64,000 nucleotides of DNA from Poriferisodalis sp965214215 (GTDB lineage: Bacteria > Actinomycetota > Acidimicrobiia > Acidimicrobiales > Poriferisodalaceae): positions 2,294,001 through 2,358,000 of the forward strand of contig NZ_CBDCBD010000003.1 in assembly GCF_965214215.1 (NCBI RefSeq), in the 5' to 3' direction. Below the pieces are notes generated by a model, which searched no databases, was not told the DNA's origin, and saw only the letters and a list, made by a program, of their open reading frames with translations. Below, in pieces: positions 8,077 through 15,820 of the stretch (positions within the stretch are counted from its first letter, which is position 1; each line of letters starts with the position of its first letter). The translations under genes and the position numbers were made by a program.

Positions 8077-9044
8077 GCGCGCGCTCCGAGTCGTATGCAT
8101 CTGGAGCACGGCTGTCGATCGGCGAGGTCGTGTCGTTGCTGCGGTCCGAGTTCAGCGACCTGACCGATTCAAAGATCAGGTTCCTCGAAGATCGCAAGCT
8201 CATCTCGCCGGCCCGCACCTCGGGTGGATACCGCAGCTTCGGGCCGCACGACATCGAGGTGCTTCGCTGGATCCTCACTCGCCAACGCGACCAGTACCTG
8301 CCGCTCAGCATCATCGGGGAGCGGATCGACCGGGGCGAGCACCTGGCGGACATCTGGGGCATCGGGACACACGAGACGCCCCGATCGCCGGCGGTGGCCG
8401 CGGCTGAAGCCGAACCTGTGGCCGCCGCCGAGCTTGGCGCGGAGGGTGACGTCCAGGCGCCCGACTCCGCAGATGCAGCCGAAGGTCCACACGAGCCTGT
8501 CCCCGCAGATACAGCCGAACGCGCCGCGGCGCCGGTCTCGACAGAACCCACCGCCGGCTCGCTGCTCCCATGGACGGCTCCGGACGACCAGGCAACGTAC
8601 AGCGCGGCGGAGCTGAGGGCCGAGAGCGGACTCACCATCGAAGAGCTCGCCGAGCTGACCGACTTCGGTCTGCTGGTGCCACTCGACGAAGACGACGAAG
8701 CTCGATCATCGCCGCCCCGAGCCGAAGCGGCGCTATCGGACCCAGTGCAGGCCTCGTTGGGTCTCGAGCCGCCTGAGCCGCGTTACGGAAGCGGTGCGTT
8801 GCTCGTCGCCCGCATAGCGCGCGAGTTCGCCACGTACGGCTTGCAGGCCCGTCACCTGCGTGTGCTCCGCAATGCCGCAGCGCGTGACGCCTCCATGTTC
8901 GAGCAGGGCATTCAACCGATTCTTCACGCGGGAGACGCTTCGGCCGACCTCGATGCGCAGCGCTCCCTAGGCCGCCTGATCGCGCTCTGCGAGCGGCTGC
9001 GCTCCCATGTGATGGGGGAGGCCTTGCGCCGCTATTGGCGCTGA
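8073..9044 (+). CDS. MerR-family transcriptional regulator (Rv1828-like)
   Basis: 323 residues. The N-terminal winged helix-turn-helix includes LSIGEVVSLL, TDSKIRFLEDRKLI and GGYRSF, the usual MerR layout. An acidic Ala/Pro-rich linker (about 110–170) follows, then a C-terminal domain without metal-binding cysteines. GTG 8073 overlaps the TGA of the FHA gene by four bases (GTGA), so the two are probably translationally coupled. By synteny with mycobacteria it corresponds to the orphan MerR next to garA. Its target is unknown; it is a candidate regulator of the gcvH operon. Confidence 0.85.
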   Translation: MSARSESYASGARLSIGEVVSLLRSEFSDLTDSKIRFLEDRKLISPARTSGGYRSFGPHDIEVLRWILTRQRDQYLPLSIIGERIDRGEHLADIWGIGTHETPRSPAVAAAEAEPVAAAELGAEGDVQAPDSADAAEGPHEPVPADTAERAAAPVSTEPTAGSLLPWTAPDDQATYSAAELRAESGLTIEELAELTDFGLLVPLDEDDEARSSPPRAEAALSDPVQASLGLEPPEPRYGSGALLVARIAREFATYGLQARHLRVLRNAAARDASMFEQGIQPILHAGDASADLDAQRSLGRLIALCERLRSHVMGEALRRYWR

Positions 9045-9085
9045 TGGTGCAGCTCTCGCCGGCTCACCGGGAGCAGGGGCCGAAG

Positions 9086-9091
9086 TAGTGT
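9086..9091 (+). promoter_or_regulatory. Leaderless −10 box of DUF151 gene
   Basis: TAGTGT, 7 nt, then ATG 9099. Favours ATG 9099 over GTG 9090. Confidence 0.5.
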
Positions 9092-9098
9092 GCGGGCC

Positions 9099-9623
9099 AT
9101 GGTCGAGATGGAGCTCCTTGGCGTGCAGGTTGAGATGCCCTCGCAGAGCCCCTTGCTGCTGTTGCGCGAGACGGGCGGTTCGCAGCGCGTGCTGCCGGTC
9201 GTGATCGACACCCCCGAGGCCCAGGCGATCTACCGCGGCATCGAGCAGATTCGAGTGCCGCGGCCGCTGACGCACGACCTGATGGCGGCCATGCTCGATG
9301 TGCTCGGAGCGACGCTCGTCAAGGTCACCGTCACCGACCTGCGCGACCGCACCTTCTTCGCCGAGATGGAGGTCACCGTCGGGGAGGCCACCCATACGAT
9401 CTCCGCTCGGCCGAGCGACGCGGTGGCGCTAGCGGTTCGGGCCGACTCCCCCATCTTCGCCAGCGAATCGGTGCTCGACGAAGCGGGGCAGATCATCGAG
9501 CTGCCTCCCGATCCCCCCGCTGATGTCGACCCCGACGAGCTGCTCGACGAGTTCAAGCAGTTCCTCGACGACGTGCGCCCAGACGACTTCGGGCCCGCAG
9601 CGGAGGCCAGCGACTCCGAGTGA
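9099..9623 (+). CDS. DUF151 bifunctional nuclease-family protein
   Basis: 174 residues of the BFN/DUF151 family. The core (LPVVIDTPEAQAI, LTHDLM, RDRTFFAEM and ARPSDAVALAVRADSPIF) is fully conserved. Plant members were reported to have RNase and DNase activity; bacterial roles are poorly known. The acidic C-terminal tail (DPDELLDEFKQFLDDV) may be a UVR-like or disordered segment. It occupies the place of Rv1829 between two MerR genes. Start ATG 9099 is supported by the −10 spacing. Confidence 0.88.
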   Translation: MVEMELLGVQVEMPSQSPLLLLRETGGSQRVLPVVIDTPEAQAIYRGIEQIRVPRPLTHDLMAAMLDVLGATLVKVTVTDLRDRTFFAEMEVTVGEATHTISARPSDAVALAVRADSPIFASESVLDEAGQIIELPPDPPADVDPDELLDEFKQFLDDVRPDDFGPAAEASDSE

Positions 9624-9712
9624 GGCGCCCCTTGCGCCGGGGTGAGCAGCCGCCGTACCCTTCGTGAGAGCACAGATCACAATCCGGTAGTTCGCCGGGT
9701 GTGATTTGCAAT

Positions 9713-9754
9713 GTCTTGCTTGAGACGTCTTGCTTGAGACGTCTTGCTCGAACG
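9713..9754 (+). repeat. Three tandem 14-bp repeats upstream of a MerR gene
   Basis: GTCTTGCTTGAGAC occurs at 9713 and 9727 perfectly and at 9741 as GTCTTGCTCGAACG. Each unit is itself an imperfect inverted repeat (GTCT...AGAC). The array ends 14 bp before the start codon and 5 bp before the GAGGAG SD, a likely operator position for MerR binding. Confidence 0.6.
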
Positions 9755-9768
9755 GTGAGGAGAGACCG

Positions 9769-10359
9769 ATGGCCGATCAGCAGCGAGTCCCCGCAGCTGC
9801 GGAAATGATGTCTGAGAGCCACGCCACGCCTACGCCTCAGCCTGAGCCGCTCGCCGAAACTGATGCGACCGGCGCGATTGTCGAGGGATTCACCAGCAAG
9901 CAGGCCGAGAAGATCGTCGGGATCAGCTACCGCCAGATCGATCACTGGGCTCGCAAGGGACTGGTGCAGCCGTCGCTCGCGCCAGCACAGGGCAGCGGGT
10001 CGCGTCGACGCTATTCCTACAACGACCTTGTCGAGTTCAAGATTGCCAAGAAGATGCGCGATCAGGGCATCGACCTGAAGTCGATCGCCCGCGCATTCGA
10101 TTACCTGCGCAACCAACTCGGAGGCGAGGTTGCCTCGGCCAACATCGTCATCAGCGGCAGTGACGTGCTGTGGGCCGACGACGACCGGGTGCTCAGCCTG
10201 CTGCGCCAGGGTCAGGCGGCGATGCTGACCGTGCTGCCTGTCGCCGGTGTGCGACGCGAACTCGACGCCGATGTCGTGAAGCTGCTCCCCGACGAGCCGA
10301 TCGCCGTGCAACTGAGCCTGGACATCGATGGCGAATCCGGCGCCGGCGGTACCGGCTGA
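9769..10359 (+). CDS. MerR-family transcriptional regulator (Rv1830-like)
   Basis: 196 residues. After a 35-residue flexible N-terminus comes a MerR DNA-binding domain (FTSKQAEKIVGISYRQIDHW, RYSYNDLVEFKIAKKM) and a helical region with DLKSIARAFDYLR. The C-terminus ends in a Gly/Ser tail without obvious ligand residues. ATG 9769 is preceded by GGTGAGGAGAG, a strong SD. The 14-bp tandem repeats just upstream are likely its operator. It is the second MerR in the gcvH-proximal block, as in mycobacteria. Confidence 0.87.
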   Translation: MADQQRVPAAAEMMSESHATPTPQPEPLAETDATGAIVEGFTSKQAEKIVGISYRQIDHWARKGLVQPSLAPAQGSGSRRRYSYNDLVEFKIAKKMRDQGIDLKSIARAFDYLRNQLGGEVASANIVISGSDVLWADDDRVLSLLRQGQAAMLTVLPVAGVRRELDADVVKLLPDEPIAVQLSLDIDGESGAGGTG

Positions 10360-10367
10360 AGCGTTGC

Positions 10368-10778
10368 TCAGTCTGTGTCTTCGGCGGGCGAGAACTGCAA
10401 CGACGCCGAGTTCATGCAGAAGCGATCGCCCGTCGGCCGCGGACCGTCGGGAAAGACGTGGCCCAAGTGCGCGCCGCAGGCCTTGCACATCACCTCGGTG
10501 CGGACCATGCCATAGGAGCGATCGGCCTCAGTATCAACCGCGGCGTCGTCGACCGGCTTCCAGAAGCTCGGCCAGCCCGAACCGCTCTCGAACTTCGTTT
10601 CTGAGCTGAACAGCTTGGCACCGCACACCACGCAGAGGTAGTCGCCCTCGACATGGTTGTCCCAGGTCTCGCCGGTGAAGGGGCGTTCGGTACCTGCTTC
10701 TTGGGTGACGTGGTACTGCATCGGGGTGAGCCGCTCCCGCAACTCCGACTCAGTGAATGCGACAGGTCGTTCCGTCAT
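10368..10778 (-). CDS. msrB: Peptide-methionine (R)-S-oxide reductase
   Basis: 136-residue MsrB that reduces methionine-R-sulfoxide in proteins. Zinc ligands are Cys49/Cys52 (CVVC) and Cys98/Cys101 (CKAC); the catalytic residue is Cys121 in RFCMN. The conserved FESGSGWPSF block is present. Some MsrB proteins use selenocysteine, but here the catalytic codon is cysteine. Start ATG 10778 has a TACCGT box seven bases upstream. It converges on the second MerR gene with an 8-bp gap. Confidence 0.96.
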   Translation of the reverse strand: MTERPVAFTESELRERLTPMQYHVTQEAGTERPFTGETWDNHVEGDYLCVVCGAKLFSSETKFESGSGWPSFWKPVDDAAVDTEADRSYGMVRTEVMCKACGAHLGHVFPDGPRPTGDRFCMNSASLQFSPAEDTD

Positions 10779-10785
10779 GGAACCC

Positions 10786-10791
10786 ACGGTA
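10786..10791 (-). promoter_or_regulatory. Leaderless −10 box of msrB
   Basis: TACCGT, 7 nt, then ATG 10778. Excludes the longer start at 10787. Confidence 0.55.
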
Positions 10792-10838
10792 GTGACGCCG
10801 AGGCGGCCTGAGGGGTCGCGGCGAGCCCGTGGGCCGGA

Positions 10839-11906
10839 CTAGCCAGCGGCGGGGGCTTCGGCGTTGACGGCCCGCACGATGTCGACCATCTGTGCGAGCG
10901 TGTCCAGCCGGTCGGCGGCCGTGGCCCCCTCGGGCTGCAGACGCAACACGTCCACGCCTGCGTCGCGATACGCCCGCACCTGGTCGGTGACCTGGCCGTG
11001 GGTGCCCAAGAAGTTGGTCTCGGTGACCAGGCGGTCGGGCACGGCCGCTGCGGCGCCAGCGCGATCGCCGTCGAGCCACAGGCGTTGCACGTGGCGACAT
11101 TCGTCGTCGAAGCCGGCGCGGCGGTAGGCGTCGTTGTAGAAGTTCGCGGTCGCTGAGCCCATCGCGCCCAGCGTGAACGCGAGGCCCCCTCGCCGCGGCG
11201 CTATCAGCTCTTCGAGGTCGTCGCCGAACTCCACGGCGCCGCCGGCCTGGCACGCGACAGCGCCCGGCGGGCGTCCGGCGGCTGCGGCACCCGAAAGCAC
11301 CTTGCCCCACGTCACCTCGGGACGGCTCGGCACGAAGCACACGCCCACCCAGCCGTCTGCGGCTTCGCCGGTGTACCGCAACGACTTGGGGCCCAAGGTT
11401 GCGAGCCAGATCTCGATGTTGTCGTTTGCAGGCTGCGCCAGGCGCAGCGACTTGCCCTGCCCATCGGGCAGCGGAAGCACATGGTGGCGGCCGTCATAGG
11501 CAATTTTCTGGCCCGCAAACGCTTGGCGGCAGATATCGACGGTCTCACGCAGCCGCCCCAGCGGGTCGGCAAAGCGAACCCCGTGGAGCCCTTCGACCAC
11601 CTGGGGCCCGCTCACGCCGAGCCCCAGGATGAACCGGTCGCCGGTCATCGCAGCCAGCGACAGCGCGGTCATGGCGGTCATGACCGGGGTGCGGGCCGAG
11701 ATCTGCAAGATGCCGGTGCCGAGCTGGCACCGTTCAGTCACCGCGGCTAGGTAGGCGAGCGTGCTGACGCCGTCCATGCCCCATGCCTCGGCGGACCACA
11801 AGATGTCCACGCCGAGGCGGTCGGCTTCTCGCAGAAACTCGACCTGTTCATCCCAGTCGCGGCGCTTGCCCGACGCCGCACCTCCGAATCCGATGGCTGT
11901 TCGCAC
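10839..11906 (-). CDS. LLM-class (luciferase-like) flavin/F420 oxidoreductase
   Basis: 355-residue TIM-barrel protein of the bacterial luciferase-like superfamily. Recognisable blocks are AIGFGG, DRLGVDILWSAEAWGMD, GTGILQISARTPVM, and GDRFILGLGVSGPQVVEGLHG. Actinobacterial members with this pattern usually use F420, but cofactor and substrate are not decided by sequence. The frame is open to 12002, but the first 32 codons of that longer frame simply translate a dispersed repeat. GTG 11906 has TAGGGT seven bases upstream and is the probable start. Confidence 0.86.
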   Translation of the reverse strand: MRTAIGFGGAASGKRRDWDEQVEFLREADRLGVDILWSAEAWGMDGVSTLAYLAAVTERCQLGTGILQISARTPVMTAMTALSLAAMTGDRFILGLGVSGPQVVEGLHGVRFADPLGRLRETVDICRQAFAGQKIAYDGRHHVLPLPDGQGKSLRLAQPANDNIEIWLATLGPKSLRYTGEAADGWVGVCFVPSRPEVTWGKVLSGAAAAGRPPGAVACQAGGAVEFGDDLEELIAPRRGGLAFTLGAMGSATANFYNDAYRRAGFDDECRHVQRLWLDGDRAGAAAAVPDRLVTETNFLGTHGQVTDQVRAYRDAGVDVLRLQPEGATAADRLDTLAQMVDIVRAVNAEAPAAG

Positions 11907-11913
11907 GCTCGGA

Positions 11914-11919
11914 ACCCTA
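11914..11919 (-). promoter_or_regulatory. Leaderless −10 box of the LLM oxidoreductase gene
   Basis: TAGGGT, 7 nt, then GTG 11906. The end of repeat copy A overlaps this box. Confidence 0.5.
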
Positions 11920-12000
11920 GAGGCTGAGCCGGCGGCGAAGCCGCGGCCTGAGCGGCCCGTGAGCCCAATCGCATTCCGATCGGGAACAAGAGCGGGGAGC
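11917..12000 (+). repeat. Dispersed intergenic repeat, copy A (full length)
   Basis: Starts CTAGAGGCTGAGCC and ends GAACAAGAGCGGGGAGC. Contains small hairpins GGCT-G-AGCC, GGC-GAA-GCC and GGCC-TGAGC-GGCC. Shares most positions with copies at 25371, 26618 and 33363. Confidence 0.8.
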
Positions 12001-12017
12001 ATCCGGCGACTGGTCGC

Positions 12018-12386
12018 TCAGGAGGGGTGGAGCGTCACCAGGCCACCGAGCTGAGCCAGGTCTTGCAAGGCTTGGTCGTAGAAGAACCTCGCCGAGCAGG
12101 CGTCGCGCGCCCAGGCTTCCTCGTCGGGCGTGGGGTAGCCCCCGACGGCCCCGACGCTCAAGTCACCGGTCGTCGCCGAGCTGACGGCAGTGCGATTGCC
12201 GACCAGCAGCTCTTCGAGAGCGTCGCTGCGATCGCCGGGTTCGTCGAACACGAACAATCGCTCGCCGTCCGTCACGAACGGCGTGACGTAGTAGGTGCGG
12301 TCGCCACCGGGCGTCTCGGCATCGAGCCGCAGCATGAGCACCCCATCGAACGCACTGAACGGCCCATTGCCTGACTCGCAGGTCAC
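12018..12386 (-). CDS. Conserved-looking hypothetical protein
   Basis: 122 residues, mixed alpha/beta with no signal peptide or membrane helix and no motif I recognise. Features include an Asp/Glu-rich middle (GDRSDALEEL) and a C-terminal YDQALQDLAQL helix. The longer frame begins at ATG 12413, but GTG 12386 has a TACGCT box seven bases before it and no SD is seen for the longer start. Codon use matches its neighbours, so it is probably a real gene. Function unknown. Confidence 0.6.
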   Translation of the reverse strand: MTCESGNGPFSAFDGVLMLRLDAETPGGDRTYYVTPFVTDGERLFVFDEPGDRSDALEELLVGNRTAVSSATTGDLSVGAVGGYPTPDEEAWARDACSARFFYDQALQDLAQLGGLVTLHPS

Positions 12387-12393
12387 GGCGGGC

Positions 12394-12399
12394 AGCGTA
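12394..12399 (-). promoter_or_regulatory. Leaderless −10 box of hypothetical gene
   Basis: TACGCT, 7 nt, then GTG 12386. Confidence 0.45.
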
Positions 12400-12492
12400 C
12401 CGAGTGCCTGCATTATCAGTAAATTCAGGTATCGCTAGGTGCGGCACGGATCCCGCAGAAGGCGGGCCGGCGCATAGGCAGGGGGATCAGCG

Positions 12493-13353
12493 ATGACGAC
12501 TGAGCAAGCGGGCTACCTCGACACGGAATACTTCGGCTTCGAGCAGGCCTTGGCATCCAGCGGTGTGCTGACCGTGACGTTCAACCGGCCCGAGTCGATG
12601 AACGCTTCGACCCATTCGATGAAGCGGGATCTGATCGAGCTGATCACCCAAGTGCAGATGGACGACGCGGTGCGGGTGGTGGTGTTCACCGGCCAGGGCA
12701 GGGCGTTCTGGGCGGGCGACAACCTGGGCAGCTACGAGCAATCCCACCCGTCTGCCATGCCCACGATCTTCGGCGGGCATCACAATGCCGCCGGCACCTA
12801 CAACAGCCTGCGGACGATCTCCCAGGCCGTCAACACCGCGGTGCGCCGCCTCGACAAGCTGACCATCTCTGCCATCAACGGCTTCGCCATCCAGACCGGC
12901 TTCAGCTTCGCGCTGGCGTGCGACTTTCGGATTGCGGCGCGCTCGGCTCGCATGGGCTCGGCGACGCTGCGTTTCGGCCTGCTGCCCGACGAAGGCGGCC
13001 AGTGGCTGCTGGTGCAGCACCTCGGCGTAGCCAAGGCGACCGATTTCATGATGCGCAAGCGGATCGTCGACGCCGAGGCCGCGCACGAGCTCGGGCTGGT
13101 GCACGAAGTGGTCGACGATGACCAACTCGCAACGGCCGCAGCCGAGCTCGCCGCCGAACTGGCCGAAGGGCCCCAGGTGGCCATGCGCATGCTGAAGCGG
13201 TCGATCCTGCTGGCGGCAGAGATGACGTGGGAGCAGTCGCTCGACGAGATCGCCTCCAAAACCGCCGTCACCGACCACCTGCCCGATGCCGCCGAGGGCG
13301 TCGCAGCATTCCAGGCCAAGCGCCAGCCGGAGTACAACGACTGGCTGCGCTGA
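12493..13353 (+). CDS. Enoyl-CoA hydratase/isomerase (crotonase) family protein
   Basis: 286 residues with the crotonase fold: LTVTFNRPESMNA at the N-terminus, the oxyanion-hole segment GRAFWAGDNL, a second oxyanion block AINGFAIQTGFSFALACDFRIAA (split across residues ~120–145), and LLPDEGGQWLL with the acidic catalytic position. The C-terminus is the usual helical trimerisation region. It probably acts on a CoA thioester, but the exact reaction (hydratase, isomerase, hydrolase) is open. Preceded by AGGGGGATCAGCG, a good SD. First gene of a group with catabolic flavour (12.5–19.3 kb). Confidence 0.88.
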   Translation: MTTEQAGYLDTEYFGFEQALASSGVLTVTFNRPESMNASTHSMKRDLIELITQVQMDDAVRVVVFTGQGRAFWAGDNLGSYEQSHPSAMPTIFGGHHNAAGTYNSLRTISQAVNTAVRRLDKLTISAINGFAIQTGFSFALACDFRIAARSARMGSATLRFGLLPDEGGQWLLVQHLGVAKATDFMMRKRIVDAEAAHELGLVHEVVDDDQLATAAAELAAELAEGPQVAMRMLKRSILLAAEMTWEQSLDEIASKTAVTDHLPDAAEGVAAFQAKRQPEYNDWLR

Positions 13354-13362
13354 GCGGCGATG

Positions 13363-13392
13363 CCCGCATTGCGGGTGACGCCGCCAGGCGTC
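13363..13392. terminator. Two adjacent hairpins after the crotonase gene
   Basis: CCCGC-ATT-GCGGG (13363–13375) and GACGCC-GCCA-GGCGTC (13377–13392) lie 10 bp after the stop codon. There is no T-run, so termination is only suggested. Confidence 0.35.
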
Positions 13393-13501
13393 TGACAGCG
13401 GGCATCTCGCAAATGGCATACTGCCGCCGTGGCTGCATATTTCGTTGCGTGCACCGACGGCTTTGCCACCGGGGCGCAGTCGATGAACGAAGGCTGACGC
13501 T

Positions 13502-14680
13502 GTGGAGCACGCCGAACAGGTCAGCCACATCAAGACGTTGCTCGCGCGACTCGACTCCGGCACCACCGTGGATGCCGGCGGTGTGCGGTACAACCCAACG
13601 TCGTCCTATGCCGACAGCGAACTCGCCTGCATCGAACGGCGGGAGTTCTTCGACACGCATCCGCAGTTGGTCGGGCTGTCGGGCGACCTGCCCGATCCCG
13701 GATCGTTCATGACCCAGGACGACTTGGGCACACCGCTGCTGCTGGTGCGCTCGCCCAGCGGCCGGTTCCGAGCGTTCGTGAACGCGTGCCGGCACCGCGG
13801 CGTCGTCATCGAGACCGAGCCGCGCGGACGCAAGCGCCGCTTTGCCTGCCCCTTCCACAACTGGACCTACGACGCCGACGGCGTGCTGGTCGGCCTGCCG
13901 AAATCAGACCACTTCGGCGAGCTCGACCGCGACGAGCTCGGGCTGGTAGAGCTGCCGTCAGCGGAGCACCACGGCCTTTTGTGGGTTCATCCGCAGCCAG
14001 GCGGTCAGCTCGATCCCGATGCACTGCTCGGCGACGAGCTCGCAGCCGATTTCGCTGGGTGGGACTTCGGCAACTTGCAGTGGCTGGGCAGCGATTCTTA
14101 TGAGGTGGACTGCAACTGGAAGCTCGCCATGGACACCTTCGGCGAGACCTACCACTTTCCCGTGCTGCATTCCGAGACGCTGTCGAACGACTTCTACGGC
14201 AACGTGCAGTGCTACGACGAATTCGGGCGCCATCACCGGTTGATCCTGTGCCGCCGCGCCATCGAGGACGCACGTGAGCGGCCGCCATCGGAGTGGGACA
14301 TCACCCGGTACGGGCTGCCGGTGTACTGGCTGTTCCCGAACGTGCAGCTGATCCCCTCGCGTGATGTGCTGTTCCTGGTGCGGGCCTATCCCCACACGAC
14401 CGAGCCCGGCCGCCACACCAGCCAGATCTCGTTCTACCTGCGGCCTGGCATGGCACGCGACGATGCCGAGGTCGACTACATGGCCGAGGCCTCGCGGGCA
14501 TTCGGCAGGGTGATCCGTGACGAGGACTACGTCATGAGTGCCAGTCAGCAGCGCTCAGCCAACAGCGGGGCGCTCAGCCACGTCGTGTTCGGGCGCAACG
14601 AGCCTGCGCTGCATCACTTCCACAACACCTACCGGGCCGCGCTCGGCCGCGAGCTGCTGCAGTTGCACCCGACGGGCTGA
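13502..14680 (+). CDS. Rieske non-heme iron oxygenase, alpha subunit
   Basis: 392 residues. The Rieske [2Fe-2S] centre is formed by Cys96-x-His98 and Cys116-x2-His119. The catalytic mononuclear iron site is visible as Asp211...His218...His223 in DTFGETYHFPVLH, with a later Asp near 346 (RDEDY). Ring-hydroxylating and O/N-demethylating oxygenases share this layout. No beta subunit, ferredoxin or reductase gene is adjacent, so electron delivery must come from elsewhere; a small ferredoxin at 47.4 kb is of a different type. Start GTG 13502 is reasonable but not certain. Confidence 0.9.
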   Translation: MEHAEQVSHIKTLLARLDSGTTVDAGGVRYNPTSSYADSELACIERREFFDTHPQLVGLSGDLPDPGSFMTQDDLGTPLLLVRSPSGRFRAFVNACRHRGVVIETEPRGRKRRFACPFHNWTYDADGVLVGLPKSDHFGELDRDELGLVELPSAEHHGLLWVHPQPGGQLDPDALLGDELAADFAGWDFGNLQWLGSDSYEVDCNWKLAMDTFGETYHFPVLHSETLSNDFYGNVQCYDEFGRHHRLILCRRAIEDARERPPSEWDITRYGLPVYWLFPNVQLIPSRDVLFLVRAYPHTTEPGRHTSQISFYLRPGMARDDAEVDYMAEASRAFGRVIRDEDYVMSASQQRSANSGALSHVVFGRNEPALHHFHNTYRAALGRELLQLHPTG

Positions 14681-14711
14681 GCAGCGACGCCGTACCAGCG
14701 ACATCGGTGAT

Positions 14712-15794
14712 TCAGCTCTGGACAAGTTCCTCGAGCGCACCCAGCAGCATCCTGACGTTGCGCATCCGGGCGGTATGGCCCATGCAGCCGATGCGCCACA
14801 CTTTGCCGGCGACGGGGCCGAGCCCGCCTCCCACCTCGATGCCGTAGCGCTCGAGCAGAGTGCGCCGCCCCGCGGCATCGTCGAATCCCGCGGGCAGCGT
14901 GACGGTGGTGAGTTCGGGCAGACGGTGACCCTCCTGGGCCCACAGCTCGAAGCCCAGCTCGGGCAGGCGCGCATGCAGTTCGTCGCCGCAGGCCTGGTGG
15001 CGCGCCCAGGCGTTGTCCAGTCCCTCGTCGAGCACGGCGCCGAGGCCGGCATGCAGGCCATAGAGCATCGAGATCGGCGCGGTGTGGTGGTAGGCGCGGG
15101 CGCCTTCGCCGACGACGTACGCCCGGATCATGTTCAAGTCCAGGTACCAGCTCTGGGGTCGCTTGACCAGCGAGGACAGCGCACGCTCACTCACGGTGAG
15201 CGGTGCCAGGCCGGGCGGCACTCCGAGGCATTTCTGCGTGCCGCTGTAGGCGATGTCGACGCCCCAGCCGTCGATGTCGACTTCGATGCCGCCCAGCGAT
15301 GTGACGCAGTCGGCGAGCAGGAGCGCATCGCCCTTCGCTTCGCCCAGCGGTGCGATGTCGTTTCGTACGCCAGTGGACGTTTCTGCGTGGACCACCGCGA
15401 TGATCTTCGGCGACGGGTGGGCCTCGATGAGACGTTGCGGATCGATGGCGCGGCCCCAGTCGGTGTTCACGGCCACCACCTCGGCGCCACAGCGTGCAGC
15501 CACGTCGCACATGCGGGTGCCGAAGACACCGTTGACGCCGATGACCACCGCATCGCCAGGCTCGACGAAATTGCAGAAGGCCGCTTCCATGCCCGCCGAG
15601 CCGGTGGCGCTGACCGGGAACGTCAGCAGGTTCTGGGTCTGCCACACGGTCCGCAGCCGCTCGTTGGTCTCGTCGAGCAGAGCGATGAACTCAGGGTCGA
15701 GGTGGCCGAGGACGGGGCGGGTGAACGCCGCCATCACCTCGGGATAGGGGTTGGAGGGCCCCGGCCCCATCAAGATGCGGTCGCTGTGTGTCAC
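14712..15794 (-). CDS. Class V aminotransferase (serine/alanine–glyoxylate type)
   Basis: 360-residue PLP enzyme. The N-terminus ILMGPGPSNPYPEV is typical of alanine/serine–glyoxylate aminotransferases. The PLP lysine is in YSGTQKCLGVPPG, preceded by LLADCVTSLGG. It would convert glyoxylate to glycine using serine or alanine, linking to the gcv genes. The frame is open to 16058 but the extra part is antisense to the next gene. GTG 15794 is chosen; TACCGT lies eight bases upstream. Confidence 0.92.
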   Translation of the reverse strand: MTHSDRILMGPGPSNPYPEVMAAFTRPVLGHLDPEFIALLDETNERLRTVWQTQNLLTFPVSATGSAGMEAAFCNFVEPGDAVVIGVNGVFGTRMCDVAARCGAEVVAVNTDWGRAIDPQRLIEAHPSPKIIAVVHAETSTGVRNDIAPLGEAKGDALLLADCVTSLGGIEVDIDGWGVDIAYSGTQKCLGVPPGLAPLTVSERALSSLVKRPQSWYLDLNMIRAYVVGEGARAYHHTAPISMLYGLHAGLGAVLDEGLDNAWARHQACGDELHARLPELGFELWAQEGHRLPELTTVTLPAGFDDAAGRRTLLERYGIEVGGGLGPVAGKVWRIGCMGHTARMRNVRMLLGALEELVQS

Positions 15795-15820
15795 GAGCCC
15801 GCACGGTACTTGCCGCGTGC

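Noticed and set aside
10839..12002. 387-residue version of the LLM oxidoreductase
   Set aside because: Its extra N-terminus (GLTGRSGRGFA...) is the translation of a dispersed repeat and recurs in unrelated frames; the leaderless box supports GTG 11906.
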